Source: Daphnia pulex
Lineage: Eukaryota; Arthropoda; Branchiopoda; Diplostraca; Daphniidae
Assembly (NCBI RefSeq): GCF_021134715.1
Contig: NC_060025.1
Location: 3,658,001-3,722,000 of the forward strand
Length of the DNA: 64,000 nt
Reading direction: 5' to 3'
The notes beneath the pieces were generated by a model. The model had not been told where the DNA came from. It made no database searches and worked only from the letters and a program-made list of their open reading frames with translations. Numbering within the stretch: the first letter of the stretch is position 1; every line of letters begins with the position of its first letter. Made by a program: the position numbers and the translations under genes. Positions 23,001 through 33,160 of the stretch are shown one piece after another.

Positions 23001-23540
23001 CTTTATTGAGTACGCAACACTTTTGTAACTGTTGCTTAACACTTTATGCAACTAAATGTACTCTTACTAGCAGAATATCATTTTGTACTGACAATCACAT
23101 GCAAATCACGTAAAAGCTTTTGCTTTTATTTCCATTAATCACGTCAACATATTCTGCAGCATATAAAAGTGAAGTCTTTCCTCAGACTCCACAGAGAGAA
23201 CTCATCATCAACATCTGTACCGATATCTCTATTAGCTATGCAATACACAGATCATCTCTCACTAGTGTATACTCATTTACACTTGAAACATGACTGTTAC
23301 ATATGCAAGTATTAAAAATCTAAATTACTATTGGGTAATTTAAGATACGTATTTATTATCCAAAGGAAAATTCAAAAAATTTCCGTTCTGTGGCATTTCC
23401 GGGTGTGTGTGCAGTTGTGGCTTAAATAAGCTAATGCTATGTTTTTCATTTTTTTCTGAAATATCAAGCAAATTCCTTAAACAAGTTACACAACATGCGC
23501 GGAAGGAATTTTTCAACAAATTTTATTTCACAAGAAACGA
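23000..23540 (+). promoter_or_regulatory. Possible TATA promoter
   Basis: TATAAAAG at 23162-23169 is followed about 20 bp later by TCAGACT (23182-23188), an initiator-like arrangement seen in arthropod core promoters. The spacing is slightly short. No gene with a clear start follows, so this may be a relic or an LTR promoter. Confidence 0.25.
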
Positions 23541-23541
23541 G

Positions 23542-24130
23542 TTAGTCAAAATGGCGAGTGGAAAACGTAACTTTTCTTTTACAAAAGTTTGAAAAATCAA
23601 AAGAACAAAATTTCACAAAAATCCCCTTATCGGGCCACTTGACTTGAACAGGTGAAACATCTGGATCTGGGGGAGAAGCTTCTTCTTCGTCCTCCGAGGC
23701 GCTTAATTTTTTCAATGAAATCATAATCTTCAATGGAAGTTGGCTAGAAAAACCGTCCATTTCCGATTCTGAATATCCAGGTAGCTTTAACTTTCTTCTT
23801 TTTTTATGACCCGCCACTTTTTTTCCCGGTTTTTTTTTCTTTTACTTGGTCTTTTTTTCGTTATCTTCTTCAACACCATTATCCTTTTCCAGTGTTACTT
23901 CAGATTCTTTTTCAACAGTTCCTTTGACTGCAAAATTCTCCTAATTTACTTCGCCATATTCTTCTTCGTTCATATTTTCCTTTCCACTGTAAAAAAAATC
24001 TGGTTTATAATTGTCTTTACTGTAAAACATCTCTGGGTCATTCATTACACTATTTGGTGACTAGCGTAACATAGTTCAATTAGATCCGTCAAATAGATCC
24101 AATTCAACTTCATCATCCGATCCAATTCCG
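23542..24130 (-). pseudogene. Acidic/basic nuclear-type protein remnant
   Basis: Minus-strand open stretches read, in order, SGIGSDDEVELDLFDGSN (about 24130-24070), then MNEEEYGEVN (about 23970), a Glu-rich stretch, a Lys-rich stretch (KKRRKLKLPGYSESEMDG) and LKKLSASEDEEEASPPDPDV to a stop at 23542. A stop and a frameshift in the A-rich segment near 23840 interrupt it. The composition (alternating acidic and basic) matches nuclear proteins and is close to the acidic families seen elsewhere in this window. No named domain. Confidence 0.35.
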
Positions 24131-24139
24131 CTTGTCGTG

Positions 24140-24890
24140 AGACAGGTCGGAGAATAACAATGTCAAGCAATGTGCAGAACGAGACTCTCCTTCAAAACTA
24201 AGTCTTAAAACCAAGTAAATCGTCTGTAGGTTCGTCTAGGCAGCTAAACTACGTAGTCAGCTAACCAACGTCAAGTCAGCTGATATTTCAACGTTAGGTT
24301 ACATAAAAATAACGTCATTACTACGCTAGTCACCAGCAAACTTATCACATGACAATATTTTGAGACGATTGAAGAATCCTTCTCGTAAACACATAGAGTC
24401 ACCGCAATATTTTTTCGTTCCTTAGTAGCCCTCTTCATCTCTGCATGCCTAAGCAATACTTGAGACTCTCGCTGAGCTGCTCGGTAGTGGGTTATTCAAT
24501 GCTTTACGGAAACCAAACGCTGCACGTAATGCGTGGTTTTTGTCTACAGTGTACTGTTTTTTGTCAATTACTCAACGTAAGCTGCGATTTCTATTAGCTT
24601 CCTTACGAGCTCTTCAGCGTTCGTTTAACCACCTTTGAATGGTCGAATTATCTTGATTTGTTGGTGGTAGTGCTACACCACACGAAAATGGTGAACGACC
24701 TTATCATGTTCCCCGTAGAAGAACCAAACTTCGATCAAGTGACAGGTCAACATATTAACTGTGACACATCAAATTGGGCTACATCACCTGCTCATTTACA
24801 GACTAGGCCGGGCCGACGTTAGATGACGGTGACGTTTCTGACCGCACACCCATGGACACACTCTGTTTTTCATTCATGAGTAAAGGCATC
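24140..24890. other. Spacer with possible 5' exon
   Basis: An ATG at 24689 opens 44 codons (MVNDLIMFPVEEPNFD) and could be an upstream exon of the following gene, but no junction could be placed. Otherwise no gene is seen. Confidence 0.3.
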
Positions 24891-25961
24891 TGCGCCAATG
24901 CTTTCTGTCCGTCGAAGCACTTGTGCAGGGATCTTGTGTCTTGTTTACAGGAAATGGAATCGATATTTTTTTAGAGATATGTCCGAAATCACCACACGAT
25001 TGTTTCTGCGTTAAGCGGCATGCTTACTTCTATGTCTCCGCTAAATCTGCCATTTCTGACGCCCAACGACGGTGTCATCACCTTCTACACCTCCAAATTA
25101 TTGATGGCCATAATACATGTGAGTAGCGTTTTAACTGCTAGAGAGCACGCTAAGGTAACATATTGTTACGTACCAATTAGCAATTACAATGGAAAACTTG
25201 CTTTTCCTCTGCTGTGACTAACACTATTTATTAATTTGCTCATGTCAACATGTAGAAAAACCGGCAAGTAAAACAACTCAAACTCTCGAGGAATGCCGCC
25301 CATCTAGGTTTCGTTGTGGATCACCGCACTATCCACTACCTAGACGACATAATGTACAGTGTCGTGTGTTTCATTTCCGATACAATGAACCCTTTTTTCC
25401 CCGAATGCATAACGGCTTGTGTCTCGTTTATTTTTTCAACCACACCAAAGGGAGCCCATACCTATCTAAGTGCTAATATTTTGAAAAAAATCTGCAGCCA
25501 CACGGAGGACAAGATAGATCAGAGGTTAACGCAAAGTTGCATTGAAGCACTAGTTCAACTATGCTACACCAACTTAGACGAGCCCACGCTGGTGAAAATG
25601 TGTAACCTCATTCGTCAGTCGTTTGGTGATACCTCTGGTGATTTGTGGTTTCAAAAGGTAAGCACAACTCTGCTTACCGCTGCGAAATAAATACTTTTTA
25701 CAACCGCTATGAGTTACACATGATTACCAATTGCTATGTCTAGGTAAGCAACCACTTGTGTACGTCCGCTTAAACATTGTGAGCAAATGTTCAAAAAACG
25801 GATAAAACAGTGCGTACTCATTGACTACTACTGCAACGTTGAGTCCATTTAATTACTTGGTGTCGTTGTTTCAGTTCGGCAGCATTTTCTTTTCACCGTT
25901 GACAGCGGGACCATCAAGCAACACACTTACGGCAGCCGAGAATCTGACCGCTCCGAAATAA
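24885..25961 (+). CDS. Unrecognised helical protein gene, last three exons
   Basis: Exon ending at 25118, exon 25256-25657 and exon 25875-25961 (TAA) are joined by GT-AG introns, all in phase 0. The open frame upstream of 25118 runs back to a TAG at about 24977 preceded by a T-run; that may be an acceptor or a true stop, and the frame continues open before it (KHLCRDLVSCLQEME). The central 134-codon exon is rich in predicted helices with regularly spaced Leu, Cys and Ile (HTYLSANILKKICSHTED, QSCIEALVQLCYTN), like HEAT-type helical repeats. The tail is Ser/Thr/Pro-rich (SPLTAGPSSNTLTA). I do not recognise the protein. The base composition is more GC-rich than the flanks. Intact splice phasing argues for a live or recently live gene. 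Confidence 0.5.
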
Positions 25962-26590
25962 ATTGAGGCAAATAAAATGTAGCTTGTTAGTCTGGACTAT
26001 AAACGCGAAGCATTTTGTGCTATATCTATGCATTTGCCTATCCTTTTTTTAACTCCTTCCGTTACTGCAGTTTAACGGATTTCGTCAAGTAGAAGTAACT
26101 GATCGAAATGTGAAACTGCTGTTGCCATTAAAAAATTAAAAGTTTTCGCAATACGGATTGTGTTACATTTTTTTTAGATAAGGTAGGTAGTAACATTTAA
26201 CTACCTGTAATGTGTTTTCCTACCGTGGCCAGTTCTAATCGATCAGGTTTTAAGGTGACGATGTCACAAATATAGCCAAAATAACAAAGGAACCTAGCTA
26301 AAGACTATCACGGCATTACTGCGTCCTCCAACTCCCATTCCTCCTTTACCCAACCTGCTTCCAATTCGATTACGCTGTCGTATTGCGCGTTTGCGTAATT
26401 TACTAGGGAAAAAGACTGTAAAAATAACCCGATAGGGCTTCCATCGCTGCTTGATTCCGGATAACCCACCAGGCGACAGGCAATATGATGGCGCTGTGCC
26501 TCTTGGAGGTGTGAGATGATTGAGTCGTGGAACTATGTTGACATATACGTTATTTCACTCTTTGCGTAACACAAAAACAACTCTATGTTG
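25962..26590. other. Spacer, partly open
   Basis: A 40-codon Pro/Arg/Leu-rich open stretch at about 26312-26430 (RPPTPIPPLPNLLPIRLR) lacks start and family resemblance. No other gene. Confidence 0.3.
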
Positions 26591-26593
26591 TAG

Positions 26594-26806
26594 GTGAGAG
26601 TAATAGATTGTGTGATGTTGCGATCAATTTTCACATTCGTTGTCGTTCAGGTAGATGATTCAAGTAATTTAATTCCACACACAAATGCTCAACGTCAAAC
26701 TTTCTTCCCAGTGCGTTATGAATCACGTCAAAAAACTCTCAGTTGTAGAACTCACCGTTGGGATATTGAAATTAGTAATATAGCTTTTTCGTCAGGTTTG
26801 TGGTGA
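26594..26806 (+). CDS. Short unrecognised open frame
   Basis: The frame includes RYESRQKTLSCRTHRWDIE. The first third may be intron: TTCAG at about 26650 is a possible acceptor, making the real exon about 26651-26806. No family recognised. Confidence 0.25.
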   Translation: MRVIDCVMLRSIFTFVVVQVDDSSNLIPHTNAQRQTFFPVRYESRQKTLSCRTHRWDIEISNIAFSSGLW

Positions 26807-26819
26807 ACGTTGGCCCAAT

Positions 26820-27500
26820 GTATGTATTAATAGATACCAGAATAAAAAGTGGTGTTTAGATCTTTAGTCCGCTACAACTGTTTACGAACCATTAGGTTTC
26901 CTCGAACGTTCATATCATTCGCTCGTTGTTATGCGTTGCACATATACGGTATGGCGACCGTAGAACTTGAAATACAGAAGAACACCGCCGGAAAGACAAT
27001 CCCTAACATTACAAGTAGTTTTTAAACATGTTTTGTAATGCGACAGCAGCACCTAGAAACCGCAAACTAAACAAAAAGTGATTTTCCCAGTTTATTTTAC
27101 GCCGAAGTCTTTGATCCAGTCAAGGCGCGCACCTTCACGTTGCATCGTGAAATAATCTGCTCTACACCGTAAGTCGCATTCCAACAAGTCGCATAAAACA
27201 TTATTAACCCCCCCCCCCCAAAAAAAAAATAAAAGCTAAAAACTTATCCTTATCTCTCCGAGAGAAACAACGCCACCTTGCAAAGAGAGAAATCGAGTAG
27301 AAAACCCCGAAAAAAGCCCATCGAAACACTAGAAAAACGTCATTCCCCCCACCCAAACTTGAATGGGAGGTAGGTAATGTGGGGTGGGATATGGTGGGCA
27401 TGGGTGGTTGGGAGGGGTCTTTTGGCGATAAATCCCTATCGAGCAATTGCAGTTAAACATTATTCTATGACGGACTATAGCAGTATTACTACATTACTAA
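26820..27500. other. Spacer with C-run and simple sequence
   Basis: Contains a C11 run followed by A9 at about 27208-27229 and G-rich purine stretches at 27360-27425. The minus-strand frame through these runs is low-complexity and not convincing. Confidence 0.4.
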
Positions 27501-27503
27501 TTC

Positions 27504-27752
27504 CTAGTTTGTAGGCTGTTGACTTTCAGCATCTGACTCGCTTTCACTTTTGCCAGAAAAGAAGTCGTCTGATTCATAATCAGACAGATCAACTTGTGGA
27601 TGGAAGACTTCTGGTTCAATTGCTTCATCTAAATAAGTGTAAAAAAAGTAAAGTTATGTTAAATCTTTGGTAAAATTTTTGTTCTCTTACCTGAACATTC
27701 GGGACAAATATCGTTCAGAGGGTCGAGGCTGTAATTAAGGCATCCAGAAGTG
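27504..27752 (-). CDS. Cys-motif/acidic family, last two exons (minus copy)
   Basis: Exon 27752-27691 reads SGCLNYSLDPLNDICPECS and exon 27628-27504 reads DEAIEPEVFHPQVDLSDYES then DDFFSGKSESESDAE to TAG. The intron 27690-27629 is 62 bp, GT-AG, phase 1, and the frame is intact. Three Cys in the pattern C-x(12)-C-x2-C may contribute to a zinc site. The first exon is a close relative of 20396-20463 on the plus strand. The upstream exon should end in phase 2; the repeat-containing frame at 28043 ends in a stop and is probably separate. Confidence 0.5.
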
Positions 27753-28042
27753 CTAAAAATGTAAGGATTAGTTTTTTTCTAACATTTGTATTGTTTGTTG
27801 TAATATTTTTTATGTTTTTAAATTAAGGAAATTTAGTAAATTGACTCAGTTACTGTGGTAATTGAAGAAACGCTGTGAACTGTCGTGAAAATGGCGCGAT
27901 TCTAAGTTTTTGTTTGGGGTGGGGTGTACAGGGATCGGAAAAAAAATTTAAAAAAAAGAAGAGTATAGAACTAAAGCATGGTCATTAAAAAATTGTATTT
28001 AGGTGTGTAACAATGCCATATTAAAGAATACAATTTGTTTAT

Positions 28043-29311
28043 TTAGTTGTCTGGTCTCCTTGTCTCCCTACCTCTTGTGTTTTTTCTTGACCAGAAGTGG
28101 CCAGGACGAGCGTTAAAGTAGCCGCGTTGACGTCTCGCTTCTTTGCCAATTGCGTAGGCTGCTCTGAGAGCTGGATTCCTTTCCAACTCTCTTTGGAAGC
28201 CACGCCTGTCCTCGTCCATGGAGCTGGTGTCGTCTGATGAGCCCTCAAACGAGCTAAGATGGCAAAGCTGTAGCTCGTCGTACTCTTCCGACTCCTCTTC
28301 CGACTCCTCTTTGTGTTCACCCGCTCTGGCTGCTTGCTCCCGGGGCTCCACATGAATTTGTGCAGCCTTAATTGGAGCTGCAGCTGCTGCTGCTTGCTCC
28401 TGGGGCTCCAGATGATTTTGTGCAGGCTCAATTGGAGCTGAAGCTGCTGCTGCTTGCTCCTGGGGCTTGAGATGATTTTGTGCAGTCTCAATTGGAGCTG
28501 CAGCTGCTGCTGCTTGCTCCTGGTGCTCCAGATGATTTTGTGCAGGCTCAATTGGAGCTGCAGCTGCTGCTGCTTGCTCCTGAGGCTCCTGATGGACTCG
28601 TACTGGCCGTGGATATTGGACGATGTCGGGCAGCGGGGCCTGAATTGGCTCCGGTACTGGTTCCGGCTCTTCGATTACGTCTGGCAATCGGGCCTGAACA
28701 GGCGGTGGAACCGGTTGTGGGGACGGTTCCTGGACTGGCGGGTAGCGACGGTTGCCGTAAAATCTTTGGCGGAGAGCGTCGGCTAGTTTCTCCGCGTTGA
28801 TGAATCTTCTTGCTATTGGCAAGATTCTCTGCAAATGAGGGGCTAGGGCACTGGGCGGCAGTTGATCGTCCGGGAGCGGCTCCCGCGGTGGAGGACGAGG
28901 TGGTGGTTCCACCCAGGCCGGCAGCAGCCCTTCCCAGCACAAGTGCGCTCTCTTAATCCACTCCCGTGTGGGCTGATGAGTATTGTACACAGTTGAACTG
29001 AACTGGGGTTTCCTCGGCTCTACGCCTTTTGGCTTGGGTCGCCTGGCGTTTGCGTTCAAGTTTGGCTTCCTCTATGGCAAATTCAGCTTCACCCAGCACC
29101 AAGAGCTTCCTTTTCACTGCTGTTCGAGCAGAGGCCTTAGATTCCTCTACGAGATTAGCGTTATTGCACAAAATAACAACAACTTGTTCAGAAGCTACCA
29201 GCACGCTTTAGTGTCACGGGCTTCTACAAACACTGTCGCTGACTCATTGATGAGCGCTATAGCTACGGCCCACTGAGCGGCCAGGTTATCGCAGGTGCAG
29301 TCTGGATTCTC
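28043..29311 (-). CDS. Repeat-containing Pro/Glu/Ala-rich protein with upstream exon
   Basis: The main frame (to TAA at 28043) encodes about 330 residues. It has a basic N-terminal part, a Pro-rich section (VEPPPRPPPREPLPDD), Pro/Val/Glu repeats, then about five copies of a 20-residue repeat (QEQAAAAAAPIEPAQNHLE) coded by an exact 60-bp period (about 28321-28600), an acidic segment (EESEEESEEYDE) and an Arg-rich tail. Upstream, after an acceptor at 29312, an exon reads CDNLAAQWAVAIALINESA, then shifts frame near 29210 into a Lys/Glu helical part (GEAEFAIEEAKLERKRQATQ). A further frame change lies near 29000-29060. Splicing or mutation could explain these; unresolved. A related helical piece occurs at 47090-47160 (-). 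Confidence 0.45.
28321..28600. repeat. 60-bp tandem coding repeat, about 4.7 copies
   Basis: Copies start every 60 bp (28321, 28381, 28441, 28501, 28561), with GCTGCTGCTTGCTCC as the anchor. Copies two to five differ at one to four positions; the outermost copies are more diverged. The period is a multiple of three, so copy-number change keeps the frame. Confidence 0.9.
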
Positions 29312-29319
29312 CACTGAAA

Positions 29320-29540
29320 GAAAAAAAAAACAAAGAGTGAGTATTATTTTTCGGTTTTAGTTCCGGAAAGCAGTTCGAAGGACCATATGGAATCTATGAA
29401 TGTATAAAAAAAATTTGTCAGGGAAAATTTTAGTGTTTATGTCTACAAATTACCTGTGTTACATTTTTCAGCCAACTAATCAGACAGAGTGTCGGTATTT
29501 AGTTTCATTTTCTTCTTTAGTTGGTTATCTAACCATCACT
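29320..29540. other. Spacer or intron
   Basis: AT-rich, no coding feature. Confidence 0.3.
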
Positions 29541-29748
29541 TACGTTCTTGTCTCCTCAGTCTTACTGTTAAGTTCCTTCCCTCACTTTCCTCATCCCCTT
29601 CTAATCCTTCATCATTCACATCTAAACTTTCCTCATTTTCGTTGTCTTTCTCAGATACTGTTTGAGAATTTGAGGTTCCATCGTCGTAATCAATCTCCCA
29701 AATTCATCATCAGAATTGTTAGATTTCTTACACAAACGACAATTAAAC
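29534..29748 (-). pseudogene. CxxC-start acidic exon, frameshifted
   Basis: An ATG at 29748 (minus) opens MFNCRLCKKSNNSDDEFG. One base later the frame is acidic (EIDYDDGTSNSQ, EKDNENEESLDVNDEGLEGD) and ends near a GTAAG donor at about 29537. A single-base shift near 29698 separates the two. It lies between other minus-strand exons and could belong to the same locus. Confidence 0.4.
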
Positions 29749-29969
29749 ATAGGGGGAAATGCAAAGAATTTGGTTTAGAAATATTAGAAGAAGGTTGGCA
29801 ATATTGTAGTTTCAATTTTCAGGATTGCCCACTTTTTCCTTGCTGTTGGATTGATTTTTAGAATCTACAAACAAATTTTGTTCCGGAAAATTTATTTGTT
29901 TCCTTATGTTACATTTATACCTGTGTTTCATTTCGAAGCCAACTTTTCTGAAATTGATTCAGTATCTAC

Positions 29970-30451
29970 TTAAATCTTCTTTTTGCGTTTGTTATGTAAC
30001 CATCTCTGCTCTCTAGCATTCTTCTTGAGCTGTTTGTTGTTGGGTAATTCGTGGTCCGGAAAATTTTTTCCCGGATTTATCCGGTGTGGTTCAGCGAACT
30101 CAGACCTAAATAACGTTGTCCAGCAGTAACTAGAACTTATTGTTGGAGATATTCGTTGCGGCCACTCCACCCTTTGGTTAAAAAATTCAATTTCCTCTTG
30201 TTCTTGAAGTGGAAGCCTTTTTAAAAAAGAATGATTTTTTATAGTTATTTATATCCGTCGTCGACAGTCGCACTAACCGTTTTTCCCATGAAATCCGTAG
30301 GTTTCGTGTCAACGACCGAGATCAAGTTTATTTTGTGAGGTTTACGGCACTCCCTGACGTTTTGAAAACCAGAAATTCTAACTTTTTCAGGTTTAGACTT
30401 TTGAAATTGTTTATGAGTTGTCTTGTCAGAGATGGGTCGTGAAAAATGCAT
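29970..30451 (-). CDS. Two basic exons of an unrecognised minus-strand gene
   Basis: An ATG at 30451 opens 68 codons ending TAA (SRPISDKTTHKQFQKSK; DFMGKTVSATVDDGYK). A second open stretch from about 30225 to 29970 reads RLPLQEQEEIEFFNQRVEWP and LPNNKQLKKNAREQRWLHNK, ending in TAA. A donor GTTAGT near 30275 and acceptors near 30215 could link them but the frame does not fit neatly. Basic, nuclear-like composition. No family recognised. Confidence 0.3.
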
Positions 30452-30985
30452 TTTAGTTATGCATTTTTGTTATGCTTTACTGAATAAACTTAAAATACTG
30501 GTAAAAGTTTAGTATCGGGTAAAACTCCGATTTGAATATCTTATTTATTGGCCTATTAGGTTGGGAGTCGTTCAATTATTCTGTTTACAGTCAGCTCTTT
30601 CTTTTTGTTACTTTAATTCCGTCCTTGAAAATAAAATAAAGTCAGGTGTCCTTGTGTTAGATCAATAGCCTACTCGAAGGGATGGACTTTTTCAAGCGTG
30701 GAGTAAAGCAGTCCAATAGTGACTCTCCCCTCAGGTCTTGGGCTCTTGAATGGACACTAGCTTCGCCACCAACGACTATTGGAACTTTGTTGAGCGTTTG
30801 TTAATATGGTTAATATTCCGTGAAAAACTGATCCTCTGATTTGAATCTGAGTTCAGTTTAATTAATTTTAAGTGCTCAAGTAGTAACGTTGTCTCTTTAA
30901 CTATGGATAGTTTTGGTAAATTTGCTTTCTGGACTGTAATTACTAATTGATGAAAGAAATGTTTTAATATTAATTTTTACTTTTA
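30452..30985. other. Spacer
   Basis: No supported gene. The TTTTAG at about 30986 is the acceptor of the homeobox pseudogene that follows. Confidence 0.35.
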
Positions 30986-30986
30986 G

Positions 30987-31696
30987 ATTATTATCCAGTT
31001 TTTTCCACTATGAAGTCTTTTTCCGCATCAGGTCGTCAGCACCACTTTTACGACGAGGTCCAGTTAGCGCTACTCGACGCAGAGTTCACCAGGGATCCCA
31101 TTTCCCAATCGAGAAGGTCGTCGCCGCATCTCCCTGTTGATTGGCGTCCCTGAGAAATCGATTATGGTACATGGCATCAACTCGTGAAACAAATCGCCAC
31201 CATCGTCGATCAACGCCTTACGTTTTTCGTCAAAGTCGACTGGTTAATCTCTATTGGATGATAACATTTCTGTGATTAATTTACTAGCGTCTTTTGTTTT
31301 AAATTTTCAGATACTTACGCCTCACCTCAAGTCCTTCCTACTCCTGGATTCTATTCGAATCCTCCGGCAGTTCCACCCGTGGAACCAATCAACTACTCGA
31401 CGTCCGAATCATCATTGTCGTCTCAACTTCAATCCGAATGGCTTGCTACCAGCTGTCCACAAGACGTCGTTAGTTCCCAGTCAAATTTCAATAACTCGAA
31501 TGAATTCCGAACGTATCAGCAACCACAGCAGCAAGACTAATCCTCCTACTACTGGAAGAACTAGGAGTACTCACCTCCTTTCTATCCAACTTCTATGAAA
31601 AATCAAACATTTTACTCCAACACTGTTTTTGATCCGTATCCCTCTTATTATTCACCTGAAACAACAAATCAGTTTAATTATCAGTCATGTTTGTAA
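30987..31696 (+). pseudogene. Homeobox gene relic
   Basis: After a CTTTTAG acceptor the frame reads QHHFYDEVQLALLDAEFTRD, which fits the N-terminal arm and helix 1 of a homeodomain (F and Q-L-x-x-L-x-x-x-F). One frame over, IGVPEKSIMV matches the helix 2-3 junction that precedes WFQNRR, but the recognition helix is scrambled and has a TGA. A 60-bp intron (31251-31313) leads to a second exon rich in Pro, Ser, Tyr and Gln (YASPQVLPTPGFYSNPPAVP), typical of transcription-factor C-termini. It has stops at about 31538 and 31562 yet stays in frame to a final TAA at 31696 (SPETTNQFNYQSCL). It is a duplicated, non-processed pseudogene. The homeobox class cannot be told; PRD-like is a guess. Confidence 0.6.
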
Positions 31697-31699
31697 ATT

Positions 31700-32020
31700 T
31701 GATATTTGACGCATGCTTGACAATCGAATAAATCACGAAACATATAAAAGCTTTTATCTTGTTTTAAAATGTTAGTGAATCACACGCTACCTCTTCGACG
31801 GCTAATAAAGAGCACCTTTCATATGGAACAAATAAATGCCAGGGGGTTATCGGTTTTGCCTTTGTTATTCATCAAATCTAGTAAACAGAAAATTAGTAAT
31901 TATACTGATAGCAAAGAACTCCAATTAATCAATCAATCGAAATAAACTATTCCCTACCAAATATCACCATAATTATTTATCGTAGTTTTTGGTTTTCAAA
32001 TCATCGTTAAATTTCGGGTC
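31700..32020. other. Spacer
   Basis: No gene seen. Confidence 0.35.
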
Positions 32021-32021
32021 C

Positions 32022-32914
32022 CGGACATTCAGGCCAGTGACGTTCAGGCCAGCCACGTTCAGGCCGGTGGTCTGAAAGTCCCCGGCCACTGGCCTGAATG
32101 TCCAAATCCTTTCAGGCCAGTGGCGGCCTTAGGTAAATTTTCATTTTCAAAGTCTTGAGTCTCTACATAGGCCTACCCTGTTTTTGGCGTTTTTAGTAAT
32201 ATATTTAGAAGTTGGAAGGGGTATTTTTTTTCTGCCAAGGCAGTTTAAGTCAGTTTTAGCATTTAGGGAGGTTTTTCTTTACAAGTCCCAACCAAACTGT
32301 TTTGAGCAGCAAATAAACAAAAGTAAATCATTAGAAAAAAAAATTTATGAAAAGAAATTTTGGGGCGGTTGATTGGAAAGAATAAGTATAGTAAGCGAGC
32401 ACTTCAATTCTCATGAAGCTTTTGATCTGAGACGACATCTTAAGTCCTTATCTCCTAAAGAGTTCCCGAGTTTAAATTCCTCGCTGACATCATGCGAAAT
32501 CAAACGTAAATTTGTGTATATGTAAAGTTCAAGTATTTTATGGTTTTATGGTCAAGAGGTATAATGGTTTAAAAAGTTCATGATACAATTGATGTGATAT
32601 CATTTCGAATTCCCCCTAAAACCAAGTAAAAAGGTATAAGTTTTTTTAGTCATCCCTTACAGATATCCGACGCTTTCCTAACTTGCTACCCAACTAAAAT
32701 TTAAAATCACAGACTATTTCAAGAAAATTCGCTGCCTTTTTTCTTTTGTAGGGGGGGGGTCATTCATTTAAGACTAGAGTTATTAGGGAAGTGGGGTGGC
32801 TATAGTTTACTGGCCTGAAAGTCCCCTGGTACTGGCCTGAATGTCTCCCGTTCAGGCCAGTGGCCGGGGACTGGCCTGAATGTCGCTGGCCTGAACGTCA
32901 CTGGCCTGAATGAT
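32022..32914. mobile_element. DNA transposon remnant with GGCCTGAA repeats in inverted termini
   Basis: The left terminus (32022-32125) contains ATTCAGGCCAGTGACGTTCAGGCC and further copies of TTCAGGCCAGT. The right terminus (32808-32914) has the reverse complement series, ending GAACGTCACTGGCCTGAATG. The outermost about 50 bp align as inverted repeats with few differences. The interior (about 680 bp) is AT-rich and has no transposase. Satellite-like subterminal repeats are binding sites for transposase in several superfamilies. Target duplication not identified. Confidence 0.75.
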
Positions 32915-33160
32915 GCAAAGACCTAATTTTTATTTGAAATCAATTTAAAGGGGGATTCGGAATCGAAACAAGTTTTAAAGTCAGCTAGTATTTGAACCCA
33001 TCATGACTGTAAGTTAATGCATTTCCCATTCAATATTTAGATAAATAGAAAGTTAAAACAAAAAATATTTATACCAAGTTAGGCAGAAATTGGTTGTCTT
33101 TCACTATGTAATTCAACAATATCTCAGAATCGAGTCATGAATTCATTTTTTGCCATGCAG
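32915..33160. other. Sequence upstream of the RFC1 fragment
   Basis: No RFC1 exon is seen here, so the P-loop GPPGxG, BRCT and N-terminal regions are missing upstream of 33161. Confidence 0.4.

Noticed and set aside
27204..27446. Minus-strand frame through the C-run
   Set aside because: Starts in poly-Gly/poly-Phe from homopolymers and has no start codon or splice context that convinces.
28321..28600. CRISPR-like regular spacing
   Set aside because: The whole 60-bp unit is conserved with no unique spacers, and it lies within a coding frame of a eukaryotic-type sequence.
28454..28940. Long open frames on both strands overlapping the 20-residue repeat
   Set aside because: They are shadows of the strict 60-bp period, which keeps all frames open; composition is Leu/Cys or Ser/Gly runs without sense.
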